A stretch of 64,000 nucleotides of DNA. Origin: JBGRQA01 sp041725895 (GTDB lineage Bacteria > Bacteroidota > Bacteroidia > Bacteroidales > Marinifilaceae). This document shows positions 9,840-17,886 of this stretch, piece by piece. The stretch spans positions 62,001-126,000 of the forward strand of contig JBGRQA010000015.1 in NCBI GenBank assembly GCA_041725895.1, in the 5' to 3' direction. Position 1 is the stretch's first letter. Every line of letters starts with the position of its first letter. A model generated the notes under the pieces. That model was not told where the DNA came from and made no database searches. It saw only the letters and a list, made by a program, of their open reading frames with translations. The translations under genes and the position numbers were made by a program.

Positions 9840-12800
9840 TTAGAAGTTAAGATTTACACCAAGGGTATAGGTTGAAACCGGTGGGTAGTATTTGGGACGG
9901 CCGGAGTAGGTTTCGGGATCCAAACCGGATTCTACATCCGTTATGGTGAACAGGTTGGTTGCTCCCACATAAACCCGGAGTTTGCTAATGTTTAGTTTCT
10001 CCATCATTTCGTTAGGGAAGGTATATCCCACTTGCAGGTTCTTCAGGCGAAGATAGGATGCATCTCTGATCCAAAAGTCGTTGGTGTAATCGTTGTTTTT
10101 GTTTGAATTTGCTTCCAGACGAGGGAAGGATGCGTTTGGATTTTCAGGAGTCCATCTATCCAAAACTCTTTTGGTGGTGAATATTTCGTAGTTGGGGCCC
10201 TCGTTAGGGGATCCGTAGAAATAGTTGTCCACTTTCATAACTCCCTGTAGAAATGCACTAAGGTCAAATCCTTTGTACGCACAACTTAAATTGATACCAA
10301 AAGTATAGCGGGGGATGTTCGATCCGATAACGGTGCGATCGTCATCATCCACCACACCATCATTGTTTAGGTCCACAAATTTGATGTCACCCGGTTTCAG
10401 CTGGTCATGGTTTTGTTGCGTAGGGTGATTGTCGATTTCTTGCTGGCTCTGGAACAGACCATCCGATTTGAATCCGTAGAAGGCCCATATTGCTTCCCCC
10501 TCTTTTAGTATTTTTCCGTCGGAGATGGAAGGTTCGTTTTCTGCAAAATCAACCAGTTCGTTTTTCACGTCTGAGATATTGAATCCCAGAGAGTAGTTAA
10601 AGTCACCGATTGTGTTTCGGTGGGTTACACTCAACTCCCAACCCTGGTTACGAACCTTACCGGCATTGCTTTCCGATGGATCCAGACCTACCAGGTGAGA
10701 AATTGGGAGGGTAAGCAGAACGTCTTTGGTGTCTTTAATAAAATAGTCTGCAATAATTTCGATTTTACTGTCGAAAAGAGACAGATCGAAACCAAGGTCT
10801 AACATTTCAGTTGTTTCCCAGGTTACGTTGGTGTTTGCATAGTACCATTGTGAGTATCCGTTTACCTTATTGTCGTTGAAACTGTATGGATAGTCGGCAT
10901 AAATTGTCGAGGTAAAGCGGTAGTAACCAATGTTCTGATTTCCCAATTGCCCCCATGAGCCTCTGAATTTTAAGTTGTTGATTGTTTCTATGGATTGCAG
11001 GAAGCTTTCCTCGGAAACTCTCCACCCCAGCGAGAAGGAAGGGAAGAAGCCCCATTTGTAACCTTCTGCAAAACGAGAGGAGCCATCGTAACGGAAATTG
11101 GCTTCCAGCAGGTATTTCTGGTTGTAGTTGTAATTGAGGCGGCCAAAGAAGGAACGCAAGGCCCAGTCTTCCATATATCCCCGGTTTTTCATTTCCTTGA
11201 TATCACCGGTATTCAATTCGGTAAAATCATTACTGTACAGGTCTTGACGTGATCCTTCCAGCAAATAAGCCTTGTTCTCAATTTGCTCTGATCCTGCCAA
11301 TACTTTCAGGTTGTGAATTTCAGAGAATGTTTTGTCGTAACTAAGCATCGCTTTGGCAACCATTTCTCTGGAATTCCATCTTTTATCCGTTAATTTGCTC
11401 TTAGACCAGGAATTAACAGGGTTTTCCGGATCGGGATTGATTGGATCAAGGAAATCAAATGCTGCGCTATATTTTTTGTAGCGGTCATCAGTGCTCTTAT
11501 AGGATAGATCACCTATGGCTTTTAAACCACGAACAATCTCCCAGTCGGCACCTACTTTAAGGTTTACGGTTTGGTATTCGGTATTATTCATTCCCCCAAC
11601 TTCAATTTTAGCTAGCGCACTTTTATTGTCTTTGTTCAAGCCATACAAACCATTGGGATATTTGGGAACGATAACCGGAGATGAACCTACAGCGTCGCCC
11701 ATGGCATCCTTCCAGCGATGAGGTTTTTCCACATCTTTCCGACTGAAGGAGATATCACCGCGAATTTTAAGGTTTTTCTTAAGCTGTAAATCTGTATTCA
11801 ATCGGAAACCGTATTTTTTGTTGTTCATATTTTTCAAAAGACCATCCTGATCCAGGTAATTTAGAGAAAGTGACACCCGGGCTGTTTCATTTCCCCCGCT
11901 TACCCGTATCGAATGATTCTGCATGGGAGCAGTATGTATTAGTTCCTTGAAAAGGTTGGTGTAAGGATAGTTGATTGGATCTTCGCCCGAAACGGTCTTT
12001 TGAATGTACTCTTCGGAGTATTTGGGATCCAGCCCCGCGTTGGTTCGCGCTTCGTTTACCAGATTCAGGTAATCCTCTGCACCAACCAATTCCGGAAGGG
12101 TTGCAGGTGTTTGCCAACCATAATAGCCATTGTAATTGACTGTAAAATTGGATGCTTTCCCTCTTTTGGTAGTAATCAGGATCACTCCGTTTGCGGCACG
12201 AGCACCGTAAATTGCTGAAGAGGCAGCATCTTTTAGTACAGAAACCGTTTCAATATCATTGGCATTGATTTCATTCAAAGACATTTCAATTCCGTCAACG
12301 AGAACAAGGGGTTCAATTTTTGATGCATTGTTAGGATCAGGAATGGAACCGATTCCCCGAATTGTAATATTCAGATTCTCCTCTCCGGGAACGCCACCAC
12401 GGTCTACAATGGATAAACCTGTAACCGCTCCCTGAAGTGCCTGGCGGGTGTCTGCCATTGGTTTATTAACCAGGTCTTCGTTTTTTACAGAAGATACGGA
12501 TCCGGTTAGGTTTACTTTCTTTTGGGTGCCGTATCCCACGACTACAACCTCTTCCAGTCCTTGTACATCTTCCTGAAGGATTACATTTACAGATGTTTGG
12601 TTAGCGATAGCCACTTCCTGAGAAAGGTAACCAATAAAAGTAAATATAAGGGTGGAGTTGGTTGGAGCATTCAATTGGTAGTTTCCGTCTATGTTAGTAG
12701 TAGTACCGGTTGCTGTACCTTTAATAATGATGTTCACTCCGGGCAATGCGTCTCCGTTCTTATCCGTTACCTTTCCCTGTATAAGTTTCTGCTGGTTTTG

Positions 12801-12950
12801 CTCAAGGCTGGAATTGGATTCAAAATTGGATGCAGCTGATGCAGGGTTGGCTGTTGTTAAAGAGGCCAGTAAGCAAAAGCCTGTTATCCATGAAAAACTT
12901 TGTTTTAGCAAGGAGTGGTGTCTTGCTAAACTTTTCGATTTTTTTTTCAT
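9840..12950 (-). CDS. SusC/RagA-type TonB-dependent outer-membrane transporter
   Basis: 1036 residues, full length. It has a long signal region (cleavage near ANPASA), a carboxypeptidase-regulatory-like domain (IQGKVTDKNGDALPG), the DEVVVVGYGTQKK box near residue 135, a plug domain (IRGIGSIPDPNN, AASSAIYGARAANGVI), then the 22-strand barrel ending in an aromatic C-terminus (YTLGVNLNF). The partner SusD follows after 20 bases and two glycosidases after that, so the substrate is probably an alpha-linked glycan. Upstream lies a short hairpin leader, then a 21-bp direct-repeat operator pair that matches one in front of the regulator gene. Confidence 0.97.
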   Translation of the reverse strand: MKKKSKSLARHHSLLKQSFSWITGFCLLASLTTANPASAASNFESNSSLEQNQQKLIQGKVTDKNGDALPGVNIIIKGTATGTTTNIDGNYQLNAPTNSTLIFTFIGYLSQEVAIANQTSVNVILQEDVQGLEEVVVVGYGTQKKVNLTGSVSSVKNEDLVNKPMADTRQALQGAVTGLSIVDRGGVPGEENLNITIRGIGSIPDPNNASKIEPLVLVDGIEMSLNEINANDIETVSVLKDAASSAIYGARAANGVILITTKRGKASNFTVNYNGYYGWQTPATLPELVGAEDYLNLVNEARTNAGLDPKYSEEYIQKTVSGEDPINYPYTNLFKELIHTAPMQNHSIRVSGGNETARVSLSLNYLDQDGLLKNMNNKKYGFRLNTDLQLKKNLKIRGDISFSRKDVEKPHRWKDAMGDAVGSSPVIVPKYPNGLYGLNKDNKSALAKIEVGGMNNTEYQTVNLKVGADWEIVRGLKAIGDLSYKSTDDRYKKYSAAFDFLDPINPDPENPVNSWSKSKLTDKRWNSREMVAKAMLSYDKTFSEIHNLKVLAGSEQIENKAYLLEGSRQDLYSNDFTELNTGDIKEMKNRGYMEDWALRSFFGRLNYNYNQKYLLEANFRYDGSSRFAEGYKWGFFPSFSLGWRVSEESFLQSIETINNLKFRGSWGQLGNQNIGYYRFTSTIYADYPYSFNDNKVNGYSQWYYANTNVTWETTEMLDLGFDLSLFDSKIEIIADYFIKDTKDVLLTLPISHLVGLDPSESNAGKVRNQGWELSVTHRNTIGDFNYSLGFNISDVKNELVDFAENEPSISDGKILKEGEAIWAFYGFKSDGLFQSQQEIDNHPTQQNHDQLKPGDIKFVDLNNDGVVDDDDRTVIGSNIPRYTFGINLSCAYKGFDLSAFLQGVMKVDNYFYGSPNEGPNYEIFTTKRVLDRWTPENPNASFPRLEANSNKNNDYTNDFWIRDASYLRLKNLQVGYTFPNEMMEKLNISKLRVYVGATNLFTITDVESGLDPETYSGRPKYYPPVSTYTLGVNLNF

Positions 12951-13016
12951 AAATTTTAGGTTAGTTAAAAATTAGTAATTGTTGTTTGTTGCATTCAGGA
13001 TAGTGGGAGCTATCCT
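12951..13016 (-). promoter_or_regulatory. 5' leader of the second susC with GCTCCCA hairpin
   Basis: Perfect 7-bp stem (12997-13003 with 13010-13016) and a six-base loop, CTCCCA on the minus strand. The following leader reads AACAAACAACA and then TTTTAACTAACCTAA before the ATG, nearly the same as for the susC at the window start. Both the hairpin loop and the pre-start sequence are therefore conserved between paralogous transporters. Confidence 0.45.
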
Positions 13017-13095
13017 ATTTCTCTTGTAATTTTAGCCTTTGTAGAGGCTTTTTTACAATTGATTTGAGCTAACAAAAGGGCTCCTTCAAAACAAG

Positions 13096-13159
13096 CGAAA
13101 ATAGAGGGGGAGAGGCTGTACAGAATGACCAAAATTCTGCACAAAATGACCAAATTGAA
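13096..13159 (-). promoter_or_regulatory. susC promoter region with a pair of 21-bp direct-repeat operators
   Basis: Two tandem 21-bp half sites at 13118-13138 and 13139-13159 share the core ACARAATGACCAAA. Their spacing of two helical turns is typical for AraC-type activators. A TATTTTCG sequence (complement of 13096-13103, one mismatch to TAnnTTTG) lies 14 bases on the susC side and could be the -7 box. A near copy of the whole block (CAAG-n-AAAATAG-GGGG spacer included) lies at 16285-16350 upstream of the regulator gene. The likely ligand is the membrane AraC protein encoded in between. Confidence 0.65.
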
Positions 13160-13229
13160 TGAAAGAAATGGTCTGGTGGAGAGATGTAAGGGGTTGGAAG
13201 TGTTTGGAATGGTGTTGTTTGTGTTTTTT

Positions 13230-13327
13230 TCAACCACGAAGAACACTAAGTTGCTTCACAAAGAAGCACAAAGAAAATATTTCTTGGTGTACCTATGTGA
13301 AAATCCTTTGTGAACTTTGTGGTTCAA
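13230..13327. repeat. Palindromic repeat of the AACCACNAAG..CACNAAG type
   Basis: The left arm (TCAACCACGAAGAACACTAAG, about 13230-13250) and the right arm (13304-13327, complement TGAACCACAAAGTTCACAAAGG) are inverted copies with about 80 percent identity, and CACAAAG repeats lie between them. Sequences of this kind are dispersed in many Bacteroidota intergenic regions. Here it abuts the stop codon of the regulator gene, so it may also end that transcript. Confidence 0.5.
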
Positions 13328-13332
13328 TAATA

Positions 13333-15963
13333 TTATTCGGAAAAGATACAAAGGCTATCGTAATGCTCCTTGTATTCCGAAGGTGCTATTCCGAACTGTT
13401 GCTTAAAGCAGCGGGTGAAATAGGAGGGGGTATTAAAACCTACTTCGTAGGCAATTTCATTGACACTTAATTTGGCCTCAATCAGTAGCTGTGTGGATTT
13501 TCGCAGGCGAATGAATCGAATCAGCTCATTGGGTGAAAGATCGGTGATGGTTTTGAGTTTACGATAAAAATTGGATTTACTCATCTGCATTTCGGCGTAC
13601 AGTTCCTTTACCCCAAATGCGTTGTTGGAGAGCTGCTCTTCGATAATGGATATGGCTTTCTGCATGAATTCATCCCTGCTCCATTCTCTGTAGATTCTAT
13701 CTTCTGGTGTTTCCTGCGGTTGAGGTGCTTCTTCCTCTTCTTCTGTCTTTATTTGATGAGGTGTTTTCCGTCTTTGATAGATGAGAAACAGAATACCTGG
13801 AACTAAAAACAGGACTAAAATCCACCAGCCTGCATTGGTTTTGGAGGTTCCTTTTATATCAAAAGAGACGGATTGGGTTGTTTCGTTTCTGATTCCATCT
13901 GCGTTGATGGCCGTTATGCTGATTTGATACGAACCTTTGTTTAGGTGAGAGAAATCCAAAGATGATTGGTTTCCGGCAAGCTGATGCCAAGAGGAGTCGG
14001 GGTGTGAGAATCGGTATGCAATTCCATTCTCTTCCTTATGATTGTAGGAGAGATTTTTTACATTGAGAACAGAAGGCAAGCCATTAGGGACTTTCTCTAC
14101 CACAAATTTCGGTTGAGGCAGGTAGGCATCTGCCGAGGGGGCTATGGATACCACTCCATCGTTGCTTCCCCAAAAGAATTCATCCTCCGGAGTGCAAAGT
14201 ATTTTCCCGTGATTGAAACTGTTTGCTTTGGAGCCTCCGGGAATCTGGTAGCTAGCAAAGATTTTGGTTTCCGGATTGAACTTGTAGATCCCCATACGCG
14301 ACCCCAGCCAGAACTGGCCCTGCTGATCTTTTTGAATTGAGGTAAATTCGATGACTTTTTCCGGTGGGTTGAAGAAGGTGACCTTTTTGTTCTGAATTAA
14401 AGCCAGTCCTTTAGAGGTGGCAGCCCATACTTTATTGTGATTGGAAAGTAGAAGATCGGATACTTCGGTATTTAGGTCTATGTTTTTTCCGTTACAGGCA
14501 AGTTTCATGCTCCAGGAAAGGATCCAGCGGTTTTGGAGGGAATCGATTTCAATATTGATGGAGGATGCACTATCGATTCGTACCATGTTTTGCGATTCAA
14601 AATTGTAAGCAAAGGTGCCTTTGGCAGAACAGATATACAGTTGATTCTGAAATGATTTAAGGGCGTAGATGTAATCATTTTTTCCCAAACCCGCCTTTGT
14701 GGAAAATAGTTTTCCTGTTGTTTTCAGCTTCCCGAAATTTTGTTTGGGATAATCTGCTGTGATAATTCCATGATATCGGGTTCCGATGTAGATCTTATCC
14801 TGGTGCTGCAGTAGAGCTTCGATGTATAAGTTGTTTTGGCTTGATACCCGGACCGGAACCAATTCGTTTTTTTCCCGATTCAAAAGGTTCAGCCCTTTTC
14901 CCGAAGTTCCTACCCAGATTTTTCCGTCCTTACTTTGTGTAAGCGCATTGATGTAACCGGCTTCAGCGACTTGAGAAGTGCTTTTGTATTTTTGATAGGT
15001 AATCTTTTTTCGATCAATCTTGTCCAGACCAGCCCGGTTTGTACCGATCCAGATGGAGCCGGAGTGGTCCCGGAAAAGAACATTTACCTGGGCGTCGTAG
15101 TAATCGTTGAAAACGGCATTGTTCCGATTGATGTAATCCCTTGTACGAAGCAGGTTCTTTTTCTGGTATACCTGTTGAATAAACTCTCCGATAGTTCCCA
15201 GGAGGATTTCGTTTTGTTGGGAGATGCTAAGGGAGGAAAAGTTTCCCGGAATCTCCAGTTGTAGGCCTTTTTCCCCTGGTAGCCAAAGACCTTTGGTTGT
15301 AAGAATTGCCGGTTTGTTATTGTCCCTGAATTGAATGGAAACAACCTTCTCTTTACCCACTTCGGGGTAGATGGACGAAAGGGAGAGACGGCCCTTTTCC
15401 AGATGTGTTTCACAAATGCCACTGTTTTCGGTGCCCAAAAGGATTTTTCCGTTGGTGGGATTCTTTTGCATACAGATGATTGCCTGATCGCTTACTTTAT
15501 GGGCTGTTTGCTTTTGTCTGTCGTATTCGTAGATGCCCGCTTGGCTCCCGATGAATCGTTTGTTTTGAATTCGGAAAAGTACGGTGATGGGCGAATTTTT
15601 TTTCTCTGAAAAGAGTAGGGGGGCACACTGGTTGTTTTCCATAGAGAATAGAAAATTTCCTTTTGTCGTACCCAGGAGGAGTTGACTTTTTGTGATTTGA
15701 TCGATAAAGGTGATGGGGCGCCCTTTTAAAGAATAGGCGTTAGGAAAACTTTGAAATTCGTTTCCATCGTAACGACTCAAACCCTCCATAGTTCCAATCC
15801 ACATTCTTCCGGTTGAATCCTGGAATATTGAAAGAATCGTATTGTTCACAATCCCGTGTTCGGTTGTGTATTTAGAGAGTTTCTGGAAATGATGATTCGC
15901 CTGTAACTCGCTGCTACAGCATAAGAGAAGAAGTATAAAGTAAGTGAAAACAGTTCTTAGCAT
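13333..15963 (-). CDS. Membrane-spanning SusR-like regulator: periplasmic propeller sensor fused to AraC-type HTH
   Basis: 876 residues from the ATG at 15963; an upstream ATG at 16014 would add 17 residues before the signal sequence MLRTVFTYFILLLLCC and is less likely. The periplasmic part carries two-component-regulator propeller repeats (DSTGRMWIGTMEGLSRYDG, DHSGSIWIGTNRAGLDKID, KDGKIWVGTSGKGLNLL) and a Y_Y_Y-like domain (about 680-745). One transmembrane helix follows (GWWILVLFLVPGILFLIY). A linker of only about 30 acidic residues leads straight to the AraC HTH (DEFMQKAISIIEEQLSNNAF to FGIAPSEYKEHY). There is no histidine kinase, no receiver and no phospho-Asp, so this is a one-component transmembrane activator rather than a hybrid two-component system. 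It is oriented like, and upstream of, the susC operon it presumably controls. Confidence 0.88.
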   Translation of the reverse strand: MLRTVFTYFILLLLCCSSELQANHHFQKLSKYTTEHGIVNNTILSIFQDSTGRMWIGTMEGLSRYDGNEFQSFPNAYSLKGRPITFIDQITKSQLLLGTTKGNFLFSMENNQCAPLLFSEKKNSPITVLFRIQNKRFIGSQAGIYEYDRQKQTAHKVSDQAIICMQKNPTNGKILLGTENSGICETHLEKGRLSLSSIYPEVGKEKVVSIQFRDNNKPAILTTKGLWLPGEKGLQLEIPGNFSSLSISQQNEILLGTIGEFIQQVYQKKNLLRTRDYINRNNAVFNDYYDAQVNVLFRDHSGSIWIGTNRAGLDKIDRKKITYQKYKSTSQVAEAGYINALTQSKDGKIWVGTSGKGLNLLNREKNELVPVRVSSQNNLYIEALLQHQDKIYIGTRYHGIITADYPKQNFGKLKTTGKLFSTKAGLGKNDYIYALKSFQNQLYICSAKGTFAYNFESQNMVRIDSASSINIEIDSLQNRWILSWSMKLACNGKNIDLNTEVSDLLLSNHNKVWAATSKGLALIQNKKVTFFNPPEKVIEFTSIQKDQQGQFWLGSRMGIYKFNPETKIFASYQIPGGSKANSFNHGKILCTPEDEFFWGSNDGVVSIAPSADAYLPQPKFVVEKVPNGLPSVLNVKNLSYNHKEENGIAYRFSHPDSSWHQLAGNQSSLDFSHLNKGSYQISITAINADGIRNETTQSVSFDIKGTSKTNAGWWILVLFLVPGILFLIYQRRKTPHQIKTEEEEEAPQPQETPEDRIYREWSRDEFMQKAISIIEEQLSNNAFGVKELYAEMQMSKSNFYRKLKTITDLSPNELIRFIRLRKSTQLLIEAKLSVNEIAYEVGFNTPSYFTRCFKQQFGIAPSEYKEHYDSLCIFSE

Positions 15964-16128
15964 CCTATTCTTTTCGTGAACCCCAAAGATAAGAAAAACA
16001 AGAGAGGCTCCCAATCTCCCACATTGAAAGAGCTCCCCCTTGCTTCGAACCTAACTTAAAAATATAATTTAACCAGTAGTATTTTAATATGTTGTGTTTT
16101 TTGTTGCTCCTCATATCTTTTTCTTCCT

Positions 16129-16161
16129 AAAAAATCTATTGGAATAGGAAATAGATTTTTT
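16129..16161 (-). promoter_or_regulatory. Perfect 12-bp hairpin in the regulator gene's leader
   Basis: AAAAAATCTATT (16129-16140) and AATAGATTTTTT (16150-16161) are perfect complements around a nine-base loop. The hairpin lies between the operator pair at 16309 and the regulator start at 15963, so it is in the transcribed leader. The A/T-run ends make it look like a weak bidirectional terminator or attenuator. Confidence 0.45.
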
Positions 16162-16284
16162 ACCTCTCATTGGATTTGCTACAATGAAATAAAGATGAAA
16201 ATCTCTCCCTGGAGGCATCGAAAACCTTTTTTTCCAATTGATCAGATGATATGATTTCCGAAAAAGTTTAATCGGTATAAAGCA

Positions 16285-16350
16285 AGATAAAATAGGGGGT
16301 TGGAACTTGTACAAAATGACCAAAAATGCGCACGATATGACCAAAAGATG
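16285..16350 (-). promoter_or_regulatory. Second 21-bp direct-repeat operator pair, upstream of the regulator gene
   Basis: Half sites at 16309-16329 and 16330-16350 (GTACAAAATGACCAAAAA and GCACGATATGACCAAAAG) match the pair at 13118-13159, including the register, the flanking AAAATAG-GGGG block and the orientation relative to the downstream gene. This points to autoregulation by the regulator encoded at 13333-15963. Confidence 0.65.
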
Positions 16351-16534
16351 TAACTGTACCTCGTTTTTGCCGAGGTGATGCCGGTCTTGCCTAATGAATG
16401 GTATTTTTAGATTCAAAGAAGGGAAATTGTTTGTAGACGGAGGACCAAAAGGATTATTTTGGTTCTATCTAATATTGTTTGCTGCGTGTTACTTCTGAGG
16501 ATATTATTTTATTTCACCAAAGTTGATAATTGGG

Positions 16535-16954
16535 ATTCTGGAGGATAAGGATTGGAATCTGAGGAGTGCAGAATGGATTCTTGAAAGCTCAGATTGGTGT
16601 CTGAACAGTAGGTCGTGTTGTCTGAGAAACAAAGATAAGACTCTGAGAAACAAAGGGAGGAATCTGAACTTTCCAGAATGCCAATTGTATAATGCAGGGA
16701 ACTATCTGAACAATGGGGGGAGATGTCTGAACAATGCAGATACGAATCTGAGGAATCAAGAAACTTTCTTGAAAGCTCAGAAATCTATCTTAGGAACGGG
16801 GGGAGACCAAACCTGTTGTTCAGATAAGATTCTGAGGAATGCAGGGAGGATTCTGGAAAGTTCAGAAGTCTATCTTAGGAACGGGGGTAGACCCAACCTG
16901 TAGTTCAGATAGGACTCTGAGGAATGCAGGAAGGGATCAGAGGAGAACAGGAAA
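16535..16954. repeat. Degenerate tandem array, 20 units of exactly 21 bp, with an 84-bp higher-order period
   Basis: Cutting the sequence every 21 bases from 16535 gives 20 consecutive units without an indel. The approximate consensus is TCTGARGAATGCAGGGAGG plus two variable bases. Units 11-14 (16745-16828) and 15-18 (16829-16912) are aligned copies, and unit 19 restarts the series, so there is an 84-bp supra-repeat of four distinct subunits. One plus-strand frame stays open (16523-16903) and reads as a heptad repeat near N-L-R-N-A-G-R, but it has only a TTG start and a stop inside unit 18. I do not call it a gene. Decaying units may extend to about 16975. Confidence 0.85.
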
Positions 16955-17303
16955 TATCTAACCTGATATCGTTTAACCCATACAACTACAAAAGTTCATG
17001 TTGGAAAAAACAAAAACACCATAGTTGAGTAGTTAAGAAATAAAATGAGAGCATTGCCTTTATGGGATTTATGCTTTTCTTATCTTTTCCCACTGGTAGC
17101 AGGAAAAAAAGACTGGAGCAACAAGTTTTCGGGGCGGAGTTCAAGATCCTAAACGACTCTATGGCTTGTTGATTGCTCTGTTTGTGTGAAATTCATTCCC
17201 AAAGTCAATTCCATCCTATTGCTTGCATCTGATTTGAAAAAGTAGTGTTAACTTTATCTGTAGAGTAAGTTTTTGAAGCAGTAAGGACCCAATTCTATTC
17301 CCT
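16955..17303. other. Intergenic stretch between the repeat array and the BLUF gene
   Basis: No convincing ORF, hairpin or consensus promoter is seen. It presumably contains the BLUF promoter; no clear TAnnTTTG box was found. Confidence 0.4.
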
Positions 17304-17729
17304 ATGTCGGATTTGATACATATCGTTTATGTGAGTTTCTCCTCAGATCTATTAACCGAGATGGAACTGGGAAACTTTTTGAGTGAGATTCGCAGGAAAA
17401 ATCAGCAGCAGGAGGTTACTGGTCTATTGCTTTACAATGAAGGAACCTTTATTCAGGTTATCGAGGGGACCAGGGATGTGATTCAGGATTTGTTCCAAAT
17501 TATAAAGAAGGATCCACGGCATAGCAATATTGTAAAGTTGCTTGACGAGTCCATTGAGAGTCGGGCTTTTCCTGATTGGTCCATGGGGTATCGAAAAATC
17601 AGCAATGAGCAGTTAGCAGACATTCCCGGTTTTTCCAATTTTATGGACGCCGAAAATCCCGAAGATGTTGTAAAGGGTTGCCGGGAAGAGGTTCTGCATC
17701 TTTTGTACAGCTTTCGGAGGCATACCTGA
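17304..17729 (+). CDS. Short BLUF-domain blue-light photoreceptor
   Basis: 141 residues: one BLUF domain (about 4-95) with a short helical tail and no fused output domain. BLUF proteins bind FAD and respond to blue light by rearranging hydrogen bonds. All key positions of the AppA reference are present at a constant offset of 12: Tyr9 (Tyr21), Asn33 (Asn45), Gln51 (Gln63), Trp92 (Trp104) and Met94 (Met106). The motifs are IVYVS, VTGLLLYNEGTFIQVIEG and FPDWSMGY. It stands alone, transcribed towards a papain-like gene on the other strand, with a bidirectional-looking terminator between. Output must come from a partner protein that is not identifiable here. Confidence 0.93.
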   Translation: MSDLIHIVYVSFSSDLLTEMELGNFLSEIRRKNQQQEVTGLLLYNEGTFIQVIEGTRDVIQDLFQIIKKDPRHSNIVKLLDESIESRAFPDWSMGYRKISNEQLADIPGFSNFMDAENPEDVVKGCREEVLHLLYSFRRHT

Positions 17730-17839
17730 TAACAGGAAGTAGAAGGAGAAATTCCCCCAACTACTCTGTTGAGGAACTCAATTCTATTATTTAAGGCTTT
17801 CCTGAATCCTCATTGTAAAAGTGATATAGAGAATGTGGC

Positions 17840-17876
17840 AGCATACAATATGATCCTCCGAATCATACTGTATGCT
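17840..17876. terminator. Bidirectional terminator hairpin between convergent genes
   Basis: AGCATACAATATGAT (17840-17854) pairs with ATCATACTGTATGCT (17862-17876) at 14 of 15 positions around a seven-base loop, followed by ATTTCTT. It lies between the BLUF gene and the convergent papain-like gene. Confidence 0.65.
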
Positions 17877-17886
17877 ATTTCTTAAG

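Noticed and set aside
13010..13246. 78-codon minus-strand frame upstream of susC
   Set aside because: It overlaps the direct-repeat operators and the leader, and has no family resemblance.
16111..16416. 101-codon minus-strand frame upstream of the regulator
   Set aside because: It runs across the operator pair and the leader hairpin and looks non-coding.
16523..16903. 126-codon heptad-repeat frame through the 21-bp array
   Set aside because: Only a TTG start, a stop inside a repeat unit and no upstream promoter or signal sequence; open frames are expected from a period divisible by three.
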